Below are positions 47,036 to 55,742 of a stretch of 58,465 nucleotides of DNA, one piece after another. The notes below the pieces were generated by a model that made no database searches, was not told the DNA's origin, and was given only the letters and a program-made list of their open reading frames with translations. Source of the DNA: Alistipes senegalensis (GTDB taxonomy: Bacteria; Bacteroidota; Bacteroidia; Bacteroidales; Rikenellaceae); assembly GCA_023665825.1 (NCBI GenBank), contig JAMPDE010000001.1, positions 805,394-863,858 of the forward strand, read 5' to 3'. Numbering within the stretch: position 1 is the first letter of the stretch; each line of letters begins with the position of its first letter. Position numbers and translations under genes: made by a program.

Positions 47036-48874
47036 CTATTCGTCTTCGTCCATCTTGCGGATCGGGTCGAACGCACGCGGCGCCATCTCGAATCCGGCGT
47101 TCTTGAAGAACTCCACGAAGGTCAGACGCATCGGGTGCACGAACGACGAAATGGTCGACATGAACATGTTGATGCCGTGACCGATCAGCAGAATCGGAAT
47201 CATGATGAGCAGGCGCACGACGAAATTGGCCCCTTCGGGCACGAAGCCGCTCGCCAACGTGTTGAATACCAGTGCAAGCACGCCACCCGACAATCCGATG
47301 GCGAACAGACGGATATAGGACAACACGTCGCTCAACAGACCGGTGAGATTGTTATACAAATCCCACAGCCCCGCACCGATATTGACCAGCGGATTGCGGC
47401 GCGGATTGTTGAGCAGGAGCAGCAACGCCCCGCCGATGCCCAGTGCCACATAGAACGCCACCGAACCGGCCGTGAAACCCGGAATGGCCAATCCGGCCAT
47501 CGGCAGACCCATCGCCAGACAACACGACAGCAGGATGACGAACCACCCCAGCGCGCCCAGCGTATTGACCAACCCGAACAACCGGATTTTCGTCCACAGA
47601 TTCAGCGCCATACCGAACAGGATCTGCACCACCCCGATCACGAGCGACAACCCGAAGAACTGTTTCTGGAAATCGAGGAACGGTACTTCGGGGAAGTACT
47701 CTTTGAGGTTCATACCGAAGAACGAACCGCAAATCAGTCCGAACACGACGGTCGAAACGGCGCACCACGTGGCGAACCACGACGCGCGGCGCATCATGCC
47801 CGTGCGGAACTTCCGCAACATGAACAACCCGGCGAGCAAGAGAATCAACCCGTAACCGGCGTCGTTCAGGCAGATGCCGAAAAAGAGCATGTAGAACGGT
47901 GCGAAATAAGGCGTCAGGTCGAGCGTGCCGTATTTCGGACGGGCGTACATATCGCCCACCATCTCGAACGTGCGGGTGAACCGACCGTTTTTCAGCTTCA
48001 CGGGCGTATCGTCATCGGGCGTCGGGGCGTTTTTGAGCCACACCACGTTGGGATAGCTTTCCAGCAGGGCATCGACCTTGTCCGAAGTCTCGCGTTCGGC
48101 CCAGCCCTCCATGACGAGCAGCGTTCCGTCGGCCTCCTTGCGGGCGGTCGCCCGAACGCGCGCGCCCTGCAACCGCTCTTTCAGCGCGGCAGCACCGGCC
48201 TGCAACAGTTTTTCCGACGCGGCGACCCGTGCAAACCCGGCATCGAGCGCGTCCAATTGCTTTTGCTGGTCGGCGATGCGCCGTTCCGCCTCGCGGATGT
48301 CCATCGTCGGGGTTTTCATCTCCTGCGCATCGAGCGAAATCTCCTCGCCCGGAGCGGCGACGACCACGAAGTAGACCATCGTTTCGGTGCGGGCGACCTC
48401 CGAGAGGGTGTGCTGTTCGCCCCACGCTTCGGCCTCTTTGTCGAACGTGCCGATTTGCGTCGAAAAATAACGCAGCACGATGCCTTGTTCGGCCAAAGCC
48501 GCGATGCGCTGCACGTCGAACGCCCCCCAAGCCCGCAGCTCGTCGGCGAGTTTTTCCAACCGGCCGATTTCGGTGCGAAGCGCGGCGGCCTGCTGCTGCG
48601 CGGCGACGTAATGCTCGTAGGCCTCCGCCACCGAACCGAACGGCACAGCCTGCCGGAGCAACTCGGCATGCGCCTTGTCCTCGCGGAACTCGCGGATGAA
48701 CTCGGTGGCTTTGGCGTGGCCCTCGATGTCGAGCAGCAGCTGCCGTTCGTCCTCCGTCGGCTCCCAGCCGGTGGTGGTGATGTCGACCAAGCCGAGCTCA
48801 CGCAACCGGTCGATAAAATCGTCGTTCTGCGCCGCAAAGAGGACGAAATCGTATTTCATCATCGGAGCAATCAT
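47036..48874 (-). CDS. ntpI: V-type ATPase subunit I (a-subunit homologue)
   Basis: A 612-residue stator subunit. The N-terminal half (~1-330) is cytosolic with two long coiled-coil stretches. The C-terminal half carries about seven or eight TM helices, including the conserved region that forms the ion half-channels against the K ring. Its ATG overlaps the TGA of subunit D (ATGA at 48871-48874). A second in-frame Met five codons later is an equally good start. Confidence 0.92.
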   Translation of the reverse strand: MIAPMMKYDFVLFAAQNDDFIDRLRELGLVDITTTGWEPTEDERQLLLDIEGHAKATEFIREFREDKAHAELLRQAVPFGSVAEAYEHYVAAQQQAAALRTEIGRLEKLADELRAWGAFDVQRIAALAEQGIVLRYFSTQIGTFDKEAEAWGEQHTLSEVARTETMVYFVVVAAPGEEISLDAQEMKTPTMDIREAERRIADQQKQLDALDAGFARVAASEKLLQAGAAALKERLQGARVRATARKEADGTLLVMEGWAERETSDKVDALLESYPNVVWLKNAPTPDDDTPVKLKNGRFTRTFEMVGDMYARPKYGTLDLTPYFAPFYMLFFGICLNDAGYGLILLLAGLFMLRKFRTGMMRRASWFATWCAVSTVVFGLICGSFFGMNLKEYFPEVPFLDFQKQFFGLSLVIGVVQILFGMALNLWTKIRLFGLVNTLGALGWFVILLSCCLAMGLPMAGLAIPGFTAGSVAFYVALGIGGALLLLLNNPRRNPLVNIGAGLWDLYNNLTGLLSDVLSYIRLFAIGLSGGVLALVFNTLASGFVPEGANFVVRLLIMIPILLIGHGINMFMSTISSFVHPMRLTFVEFFKNAGFEMAPRAFDPIRKMDEDE

Positions 48875-49479
48875 AGCATCGTGCCCTCCCCAGCCTGTTG
48901 TTGTTTGGTTTTCACAATTTTCTGTGCGGATTTCGAGAGGTTTTCCTCGTCCTCCATGAAGCGTTTGATCTTGCGGATCGCGTCCTCATAGCCCGGAATC
49001 TGCACTTTCTCGTAGAGATTCACTTTCTGCGTCGTCTTGCGGCGAGCCCGGTCGAGCAGCTCCATTTTGCGGTCGTAGACCGCCTGTTCGAGCCCCAGCC
49101 GCGCCAGTTGCTCGAGCACCTCGACACCGGCCGAAAACCACACGGGCGCCGAAAAGAGGTCGTAGGCCTGCTGCTCGAAGCGCACGTCGCGCAGGACGGG
49201 CGTGCGGACACCGGCGATTTTCTGCTCGTCGAGCTCGACGTCGGCAATGCGCACGAGCTCGCTGTCGAACTCGCCCCACAGCGCGACCATGTAGTCGTAG
49301 CGGGCTTTCAGTTCGTCGAGCCGCCGCCGGTATTCGCCGGCCGCATCGCGCGCTTTCTTCACTTCGGAACGCAGGGCCGATTCCTTGCTCTTGATGGTCG
49401 GCAGCGCTTTCTGCCGCATCTTGAGCTGTTTGCCCAACTCGCCGAGCGAAGTCTTGTTATATTGGAATTTGATAGCCAT
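48871..49479 (-). CDS. ntpD: V-type ATPase subunit D (central stalk)
   Basis: A 202-residue mainly helical central-shaft protein. The N terminus F-Q-Y-N-K-T-S-L-G-E-L-G-K-Q-L-K and the C-terminal K-V-N-L-Y-E-K-V-Q-I-P-G-Y-E-D-A-I-R-K-I-K match the family, forming the coiled-coil rotor axle. It follows subunit B by 14 bp and is coupled to subunit I by a 4-nt overlap. Confidence 0.93.
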   Translation of the reverse strand: MAIKFQYNKTSLGELGKQLKMRQKALPTIKSKESALRSEVKKARDAAGEYRRRLDELKARYDYMVALWGEFDSELVRIADVELDEQKIAGVRTPVLRDVRFEQQAYDLFSAPVWFSAGVEVLEQLARLGLEQAVYDRKMELLDRARRKTTQKVNLYEKVQIPGYEDAIRKIKRFMEDEENLSKSAQKIVKTKQQQAGEGTML

Positions 49480-49493
49480 AACCGTATCGCGAA

Positions 49494-50816
49494 TCAGGCC
49501 GCTTTCCAGTACTTCTTGATAAGTTCCTCTTTAATGGCGACTTCCTCTTTGGAAAAGTATTTGGAAAAGAGCGTCCACGCCGTGTCGAGCATCTCGGTGA
49601 TGCCGATGTTGACGTCGATAGCCAGCAGTTTTTCCGAATAGTCGTGGGCGAATTTCAGCGTGCGTTCGTCGTAGTCCGACAAGTCGAAACCGTTTTCCAG
49701 CTTGGTCTTGGCATTCGCGGCGTCGGCGTAGAGACGCACGCAGGCATTCATCACCTGCGGGTGGTCTTCGCGGGTCTTCTTGCCGATGACGAGCTGTTTC
49801 AGACGCGACAGCGAACGGAACGGGTCGACGATGACCTTGCCCGTGTCGGAGTCGTTGCGCAGGAAGAGCTGGCCCTCCGTGATGTAACCCGTGTTGTCGG
49901 GAATGGCGTGCGTGATGTCGCCGCCCGAAAGGGTCGTCACGGCGATAATCGTAATCGAACCGCCGTTGGGCAGCTGCACCGCCTTCTCGTAGATTTTGGC
50001 CAAGTCGGAATAGAGCGAACCGGGCATCGAGTCCTTCGACGGAATCTGGTCCATACGGTTCGAGACGATCGCCAGCGCATCGGCGTACAGCGTCATGTCG
50101 GTCAGCAGGACGAGCACCTTTTCGCCCTTGTCGACGGCGAAGTACTCGGCAGCGGTCAGGGCCATGTCGGGCACCAACAGACGCTCGACGGGCGGGTTCT
50201 CGGTCGTGTTGACGAACGACACGATGCGGTCGAGCGCACCGGCGTTCTCGAACACCGACTTGAAATAAAGAAAATCGTCGTTCGTCAGACCCATGCCGCC
50301 CAAGATGATTTTGTCGGCTTTGGCACGCAGGGCCACATTAGCCATGACAGCGTTATAGGGCTGGTCGGGGTCGGCGAAGAAGGGGATTTTCTGCCCCGTC
50401 ACGATGGTATTGTTCAGGTCGATGCCGGCGATGCCCGTCGCGATGAGCTCCGACGGTTGCAGACGCTTGAACGGATTGACCGTCGGGCCGCCGATTTCGC
50501 GCTCCTCGCCCTCGACGATTTCGCCCCCTTCGAGCGGTTCGCCGTAGGCGTTGAAAAAGCGTCCGGCGAGGTTGTCCGAGACGCGGAGCTTGGGGGGCTC
50601 GCCGTGAAAGACGACCTCCGAGTCGGTCGCAAGTCCTTCGGTTCCGGCGAACACCTGCAACGTGACGTGCTCGCCCATGATTTTCACCACCTGCGCCAGC
50701 TTGCCGCCGACGGTAGCCAGTTCGTCGTTGCCGACGCCCTGCGCCCGCAGCGTGACGGTCGCTTTGGTGATGTTGTCGATTTTGGTGTATATCTTCTGAA
50801 ATGCGCGTGTTGTCAT
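49494..50816 (-). CDS. ntpB: V-type ATPase subunit B (non-catalytic)
   Basis: A 440-residue regulatory nucleotide-site subunit. It lacks a Walker A P-loop, as expected. Typical features are G-R-F-F-N-A-Y-G-E-P, P-S-E-L-I-A-T-G-I-A-G-I-D and D-P-F-R-S-L-S-R-L. It alternates with subunit A in the A3B3 head. 11 bp after subunit A. Confidence 0.95.
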   Translation of the reverse strand: MTTRAFQKIYTKIDNITKATVTLRAQGVGNDELATVGGKLAQVVKIMGEHVTLQVFAGTEGLATDSEVVFHGEPPKLRVSDNLAGRFFNAYGEPLEGGEIVEGEEREIGGPTVNPFKRLQPSELIATGIAGIDLNNTIVTGQKIPFFADPDQPYNAVMANVALRAKADKIILGGMGLTNDDFLYFKSVFENAGALDRIVSFVNTTENPPVERLLVPDMALTAAEYFAVDKGEKVLVLLTDMTLYADALAIVSNRMDQIPSKDSMPGSLYSDLAKIYEKAVQLPNGGSITIIAVTTLSGGDITHAIPDNTGYITEGQLFLRNDSDTGKVIVDPFRSLSRLKQLVIGKKTREDHPQVMNACVRLYADAANAKTKLENGFDLSDYDERTLKFAHDYSEKLLAIDVNIGITEMLDTAWTLFSKYFSKEEVAIKEELIKKYWKAA

Positions 50817-50827
50817 GGTTCTGCTGC

Positions 50828-52582
50828 TTATTTCGATTTTTCACTCACGTACTGCTCGATCTGCTTGCGGTAGCTCTCGAACTTCTCCGACTTCCATTCC
50901 GAATAGTTCATCTGGCGGAAGAGGTTGATGAGCCCCTTGAAGAACTGCGAACAACTCTCGAAGTCGGCGAACCCGAAGTCGCGGCGGCAGATTTCGAGCA
51001 CCATTTTGTACATCATCCGCTGGCGTTCCATCGGGCAGTTGGCATCGATCGCGTCGAACGCATCCTGCTGCAAAATCACGAAGTCGATCAGCTCCGATTT
51101 CCAGAACCGCTCGTGGTACTCGACGGGCACGCCGTCGTCGCCCAAGATGTTGATCTGGTCGTTGGCCTCCTTGCCGCGCTGCACAATGGTCTTGCCCGCG
51201 TAAACGAGGTCGACCCAATCCTTTTCGATGTGTTCGTCGAGGTAGGCGCGGATTTCGGGATACTCCAAGTATTTCGAGTAGGAATCAAGCGGGTCGATAG
51301 CCGGATAGCGTTTCGAGTCGGCACGGCCCTGCGACAAGGCGTAGAAGCAGCGCGCCGCTTTTTTGGTCGATTCCGTGACGGGCTCTTTGAGGTTACCGCC
51401 GGCAGGCGACACCGTACCGAGAAAGGTCACCGAACCGGTCTGGCCGTTGTTGAGCTTCACCAGACCCGCGCGGGCGTAGAAGTTGGAGATAATCGCCGAC
51501 AAGTCCATCGGGAAAGCGTCCTGACCGGGCAGCTCCTCCAAACGGTTGGACATCTCGCGCAAGGCCTGCGCCCAACGCGACGTCGAGTCGGCCATGACCA
51601 GCACCTTCAACCCCATCGAACGGTAGTACTCGCCGATGGTCATGCCGGTGTAAACCGACGCCTCGCGCGCCGCGACGGGCATGTTCGACGTATTGCAGAT
51701 GATAATGGTGCGTTCCATGAGCTTGTGGCCCGTGCGGGGGTCGACCAGTTCGGGGAACTCCTTGAAAATTTCGACCACCTCGTTGGCACGCTCGCCGCAG
51801 GCCACCATGATGATGATGTCGGCGTCGGCCTGTTTCGAGATAGCGTGCTGCAACACCGTCTTGCCGGCACCGAACGGTCCCGGAATGAAACCCGTACCGC
51901 CTTCGGCCATCGGGTTGAAGGTGTCGATCGGACGCACGCCCGTCTCCATGATGCGCGACGGACGGGGTTTCTCGGTATAGCAGCGCACGGCCTGCTTGAC
52001 GGGCCATTTCTGCACCATCGTGATATTGTGGTCGTGCCCTTCGGCATCGGTAATGACGGCGATGGTATCCGTCACCTTGTACTTGCCGACCGCCGCGACG
52101 CTCTTGACCGTATAGGTATCGGTCATCACGAACGGCACCATGATTTTGTGCATCACCCACTGCTCTTTCACCTCGCCGAGCCAGCTTGCCGCAGTAACCT
52201 TGCTACCCGCTTCAGCCAATGGGGAAAATTCCCATTCGGCGTTGTAGTCGATCGGGTCGGTAATCGAGCCGCGCGCGATGAACAGCCCGTCCATCTTTTC
52301 GAGGTCGTTCTGCAAACCGTCGTAGTTGCGCGACAGCATGCCGGGCGCCAGCGTCGCTTCGAGCATGTGGCCCTCGAATTCCACGCGGTCGCCGATTTTC
52401 AGCCCGCGCGTGCTGTCGAAGACCTGCACGTAGGCGTCGTCGCCCACGACCTTGATGACCTCCGCCATCATCTTGGTATCCCCCGCATACACGTAGCAGA
52501 TTTCGTTCTGCCCGACGGCTCCGTCGGCCTTCACGATGACGATGTTCGAGATGATACCGTGTACTCGTCCAGTAGTTTTCAT
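50828..52582 (-). CDS. ntpA: V-type ATPase catalytic subunit A
   Basis: A 584-residue catalytic subunit with Walker A G-P-F-G-A-G-K-T-V-L-Q-H, the non-homologous insertion upstream of it, and the A-D-S-T-S-R-W-A-Q-A-L-R-E motif that precedes the catalytic glutamate region. It hydrolyses ATP to drive rotation, or makes ATP if run in reverse. Full length. 12 bp after the DUF2764 gene. Confidence 0.96.
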   Translation of the reverse strand: MKTTGRVHGIISNIVIVKADGAVGQNEICYVYAGDTKMMAEVIKVVGDDAYVQVFDSTRGLKIGDRVEFEGHMLEATLAPGMLSRNYDGLQNDLEKMDGLFIARGSITDPIDYNAEWEFSPLAEAGSKVTAASWLGEVKEQWVMHKIMVPFVMTDTYTVKSVAAVGKYKVTDTIAVITDAEGHDHNITMVQKWPVKQAVRCYTEKPRPSRIMETGVRPIDTFNPMAEGGTGFIPGPFGAGKTVLQHAISKQADADIIIMVACGERANEVVEIFKEFPELVDPRTGHKLMERTIIICNTSNMPVAAREASVYTGMTIGEYYRSMGLKVLVMADSTSRWAQALREMSNRLEELPGQDAFPMDLSAIISNFYARAGLVKLNNGQTGSVTFLGTVSPAGGNLKEPVTESTKKAARCFYALSQGRADSKRYPAIDPLDSYSKYLEYPEIRAYLDEHIEKDWVDLVYAGKTIVQRGKEANDQINILGDDGVPVEYHERFWKSELIDFVILQQDAFDAIDANCPMERQRMMYKMVLEICRRDFGFADFESCSQFFKGLINLFRQMNYSEWKSEKFESYRKQIEQYVSEKSK

Positions 52583-52594
52583 CGATATGTTTTT

Positions 52595-53431
52595 TTATTC
52601 ATTTTTTGCAATCAGGGCGCGGCCGTCCAGCTCGGTCAGCAGGCGGTCGAACATCGCGCGGCCGCGAGCGGCATCGAGCAGCGACCAACGGGCGACGATA
52701 TTCATCCGTACCAAATAGGAGAGAATGGCGTCGATGTCGAAATAGTCGAACTGCGACAGCTCCGACGCTTCGTTCCAGCGGATCAGGTCGATTTTGTGCT
52801 CTTTTTCCAGCAGGTTGGGTTCGTCGTTCACGGCCGCGATCACGCCGTCGATGTAGGGCAGTTCGCCCCGCAGGCCGAAATCGGCCGCCGAGCTGCGTTG
52901 CAGCTGGTCGACCGTATCGCCGCCGCCTACCGTCACCTCCTCGACCGGACGCCCCGTCGCACGGGCCGTCACTGCCGCCGCTACGTTGCGCAGCGTGCGG
53001 TCGAATTCGGCCCAAGCACGCAGGAAATCACAGCCCTGCCGACGGCACAGCGTGTAGTAAGCATCGAACAAGGCCGCCTCGAAACGCTGCGTCGTATCGA
53101 CCGTTTCGGCGTCCTCGCCCTCCGGGTCGGCGAACGCGCGCACCACCGAAGCCAATGCTTCGGGCAGTCGTTTGGGGGCTTTCAGCTCCTCCGCCAACTC
53201 CTCGTTGGAAAAATTGCCCAGCGGATTGAACGCGGCCCGCCCCGCACGCAGGGAGACCAGATTTTCGCAGTCGTAGTAACCGTAGAGCAGGCGCACCTGA
53301 CGGGCGTCGGAATCCTTCACCCCGTCGAGAATCTCCGCGACGATGGCCGCGACGTCGAACCCCTTGTTCTCGCCGTCGAGCGCATACTCCCGCAGTCCGG
53401 CAACCAGACTGTAATAGTTCGTGCGGAACAT
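52595..53431 (-). CDS. DUF2764 protein of the V-type ATPase operon
   Basis: A 278-residue protein beginning M-F-R-T-N-Y-Y-S-L-V-A-G-L, the usual start of DUF2764 proteins found only in V-ATPase operons of Bacteroidetes and some other phyla. Helical; no TM helix. No recognisable subunit C or F gene is present, and DUF2764 sits where subunit C would be, so it may act as the socket between shaft and K ring (inference). I chose 53431, leaving a 4-bp gap after subunit E, over Met 53443, which would overlap. Confidence 0.85.
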   Translation of the reverse strand: MFRTNYYSLVAGLREYALDGENKGFDVAAIVAEILDGVKDSDARQVRLLYGYYDCENLVSLRAGRAAFNPLGNFSNEELAEELKAPKRLPEALASVVRAFADPEGEDAETVDTTQRFEAALFDAYYTLCRRQGCDFLRAWAEFDRTLRNVAAAVTARATGRPVEEVTVGGGDTVDQLQRSSAADFGLRGELPYIDGVIAAVNDEPNLLEKEHKIDLIRWNEASELSQFDYFDIDAILSYLVRMNIVARWSLLDAARGRAMFDRLLTELDGRALIAKNE

Positions 53432-53435
53432 CGCG

Positions 53436-54053
53436 CTACGCATTAAAAAGCAGTCGTGCGACTTTTTCGCGCAGGTATTCGCCGAGCAACGCCTCGACGT
53501 CGGCATCGGAGAACGAAATGTAGTAGCCGCCCTCTTTGGCGCCGACCTTGAACCCGGTCTTCACCTCTTTGGAATAACCGACTTCGATACCGGCCGCCAG
53601 CAGGTTTTGCGCTTCGGCAGCCATCGCTGCGTCCAACTTTTCGCGCTCGGATTCGGGCAGCAGCGCCTGCAACGAGACCTTGCCGGAGTCGGTGCCGTTC
53701 CAGTTTTTGGCCACCGCAATCAGCATCTCCTTGATGAATGCGGCATCCATACCGGCGGCCTTGATCCCAGCGTCCGTCGCACGGGCGACGATCGCCGAAG
53801 CGATTTCCGACTTGATTTTCGCGACGGCCTGTTTGCCGGCCAATGCGATTTCGGTCATGGTGTTCTTGCCGACGTCCTCCGCCTTGCTCTCGGCCTGCCG
53901 CACGATGTCGGCCGCCTGCGCACGCGCTTCGGCGAGCAGTTTTTCGGCCTGCTGCTTGGCGTCGGCCACCAGCCGGTCGGCTTCGGCACGCCCTTTTTCC
54001 AATCCTTCGGCGTAGAGTTTCTGCGTCAGCTGGTCCAATTTCGTATTGTCCAT
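53436..54053 (-). CDS. ntpE: V-type ATPase subunit E (peripheral stalk)
   Basis: A 205-residue peripheral stalk subunit. The first ~110 residues are an Ala/Glu/Lys/Gln-rich coiled coil (A-E-K-L-L-A-E-A-R-A-Q-A-A-D-I-V). The C-terminal globular domain ends with D-A-D-V-E-A-L-L-G-E-Y-L-R-E-K-V-A. The start at 54053 matches the family; the frame upstream enters the promoter. First gene of the operon. No separate partner subunit G/H gene is visible. Confidence 0.9.
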   Translation of the reverse strand: MDNTKLDQLTQKLYAEGLEKGRAEADRLVADAKQQAEKLLAEARAQAADIVRQAESKAEDVGKNTMTEIALAGKQAVAKIKSEIASAIVARATDAGIKAAGMDAAFIKEMLIAVAKNWNGTDSGKVSLQALLPESEREKLDAAMAAEAQNLLAAGIEVGYSKEVKTGFKVGAKEGGYYISFSDADVEALLGEYLREKVARLLFNA

Positions 54054-54097
54054 AGGTATCTGTTTTTGTAATTTTTTCCGGTTTGCCTCGCGGTGCA

Positions 54098-54124
54098 CAA
54101 AGTTAAAAATAATTTCGGGAATCG
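54098..54124 (-). promoter_or_regulatory. promoter of the V-ATPase operon
   Basis: TAACTTTG on the minus strand (54105-54098) with a weak TTTTTCG -33 about 19 bp upstream; 45 bp before the subunit E start. Confidence 0.6.
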
Positions 54125-54162
54125 AAAAAATCCGCCGAACCGAAATCTACCCTTTACAACAA

Positions 54163-54200
54163 AAATCGGGGACACCCTCGACAAAAGAGTGTCCCGATTT
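54163..54200 (-). terminator. terminator of tRNA-Gln
   Basis: On the minus strand AAATCGGGACAC (54200-54189)/GTGTCCCCGATTT (54175-54163) forms a 12-bp stem with one bulge, followed by TTTTG, right after the tRNA. Confidence 0.8.
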
Positions 54201-54204
54201 CGTG

Positions 54205-54275
54205 TTGAGCTACCAAGATTCGAACTTGGAATAACAGGACCAGAATCTGTTGTGTTACCATTACACCATAGCTCA
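54205..54275 (-). tRNA. tRNA-Gln (CTG)
   Basis: The acceptor TGAGCTA (54275-54269)/TAGCTCA (54212-54206) pairs perfectly. D arm GTGTAATGGTAACAC, anticodon loop TTCTGGT (anticodon CTG), T-loop GTTCGAATC. The last anticodon-stem pair is A-C. Own promoter and terminator. Confidence 0.9.
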
Positions 54276-54293
54276 ATGTCCTTTTCGACGGTG

Positions 54294-54324
54294 CAAAAGT
54301 AGAATTTTATTTTTCAACTGCAAA
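54294..54324 (-). promoter_or_regulatory. promoter of tRNA-Gln
   Basis: TTTG (54324-54321), 19 bp, TACTTTTG (54301-54294) on the minus strand; divergent from the nucleoside permease promoter. Confidence 0.7.
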
Positions 54325-54343
54325 AAAATCGTGAAAAAATTTC

Positions 54344-54351
54344 TATATTTG
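54344..54351 (+). promoter_or_regulatory. -7 element of the nucleoside permease gene
   Basis: TATATTTG fits TAnnTTTG, 23 bp before the start codon at 54375. The -33 is not clear. Confidence 0.5.
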
Positions 54352-54374
54352 TTCGACTTCAACGAATATCTGTT

Positions 54375-55691
54375 ATGAACATCAAACTCCGCCTCACGGC
54401 GATGAACTTCCTGCAATTCGCCGTCTGGGGTTCCTATCTGGTCTGCATCGGCAATTTTCTCGGCCGCGTCGGGCTGGGCGATTACATCTCGTGGTTCTAC
54501 GTGGCGCAGGGCGTCGTGTCGATCTTCATGCCCGCCGTCATCGGCGCCATCGCCGACAAATTCGTCGAGCCGCAGCGGTTGTTAGGCATCTCGCACCTGC
54601 TCGCCGGCGGGTTCATGCTGCTGGCCGCTTGGTTCGGCTATCAGGCCACCGTCCAGACCGCCGCAGGCATCGCGACCTCGATCGGCCCCATTTTCGCGGC
54701 CTACTGCGCGAGCGTGGCGTTCTACATGCCCACCATCGCCCTCTCGAACACGGTGGCATTTTCGGTGCTGAAACGCAACGGATTCGACACCGTGCGCGAC
54801 TTCCCGCCCATCCGCGTCTTCGGCACCGTCGGCTTCATCGCCGCCATGTGGTTCGTCAACTTCTTCGGATTCGGACTGCCGCAGGCCGCCCAGTTCACCT
54901 ACATGCAGCTGATCGTCTGCGGCATTTTCGGGCTCGTACTCGGAACCTACTCTTTCACGCTGCCCCGCTGCCCCATCGACCGCGCGGCACAGCAAGGCGA
55001 ACGCAAAAGCTGGGCCCAGCGGCTCGGACTCGACGCGTTCGTGCTCTTCAAGCAAAAGAAAATGGCGCTGTTCTTCATCTTCTCGATGCTGCTGGGCGTG
55101 TCGCTCCAAATCACCAACGGCTACGCGACACCCTATATCAATAGCTTCGCGGCCGTGTCGACCGACTGGTTCGCCCGCAACCCGACGCTGCTGATTTCCG
55201 TATCGCAGATTTCGGAAGCCTTGTGCATCCTGCTGATTCCGTTCTTCCTGAAACGCTTCGGCATCAAGAACGTGATGCTCATGGCGATGTTCGCATGGGT
55301 GCTGCGGTTCGGGTTCTTCGGCATCGGCACGACCCAGAACGCCGTCGGCGTCGGGCTGCTGTTCCTCTCGTGCATCGTCTACGGCGTGGCGTTCGACTTC
55401 TTCAACGTCTCGGGCGCGCTGTTCGTCGAGCAGGAGGCCGCCAAACCCATGCAGGCCAGCGCGCAGGGGCTGTTCATGCTGATGACCAACGGCATCGGCG
55501 CATCGGTCGGCACGTGGCTGGCCGGAAAAGTCGTGACGCACTACTGCGACTGGAACGGCGGCTATCTGCTGGCCCGCGAAGGCGTGGCAGGCGGCTGGCC
55601 AGCGACGTGGGGCATCTTCGCCGGCTATGCGCTGGTCGTGGGAGTGGTTTTCGCGGCGGTGTTCCGGTACAAACACCGAACGAATAATTAA
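54375..55691 (+). CDS. MFS nucleoside permease (NupG/XapB-like)
   Basis: A 438-residue, 12-helix major facilitator. It begins M-N-I-K-L-R-L-T-A-M-N-F-L-Q-F-A-V-W-G-S-Y-L, the typical start of the nucleoside:H+ symporter family, with P-x-I-x-G-x-I-A-D-K-F after helix 2. It brings nucleosides across the inner membrane by proton symport. Single gene, bounded by its own -7 element and a strong terminator. Confidence 0.88.
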   Translation: MNIKLRLTAMNFLQFAVWGSYLVCIGNFLGRVGLGDYISWFYVAQGVVSIFMPAVIGAIADKFVEPQRLLGISHLLAGGFMLLAAWFGYQATVQTAAGIATSIGPIFAAYCASVAFYMPTIALSNTVAFSVLKRNGFDTVRDFPPIRVFGTVGFIAAMWFVNFFGFGLPQAAQFTYMQLIVCGIFGLVLGTYSFTLPRCPIDRAAQQGERKSWAQRLGLDAFVLFKQKKMALFFIFSMLLGVSLQITNGYATPYINSFAAVSTDWFARNPTLLISVSQISEALCILLIPFFLKRFGIKNVMLMAMFAWVLRFGFFGIGTTQNAVGVGLLFLSCIVYGVAFDFFNVSGALFVEQEAAKPMQASAQGLFMLMTNGIGASVGTWLAGKVVTHYCDWNGGYLLAREGVAGGWPATWGIFAGYALVVGVVFAAVFRYKHRTNN

Positions 55692-55712
55692 ATGAAAAAG
55701 TGAATGAAAATG

Positions 55713-55740
55713 AAAAAGCCCCTTGACAAAGGGGCTTTTT
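55713..55740. terminator. bidirectional terminator
   Basis: AAAAAGCCCC (55713-55722)/GGGGCTTTTT (55731-55740), 8-nt loop, A and T tracts on either side. Ends both the permease gene and the converging lptD-like gene. Confidence 0.93.
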
Positions 55741-55742
55741 CA

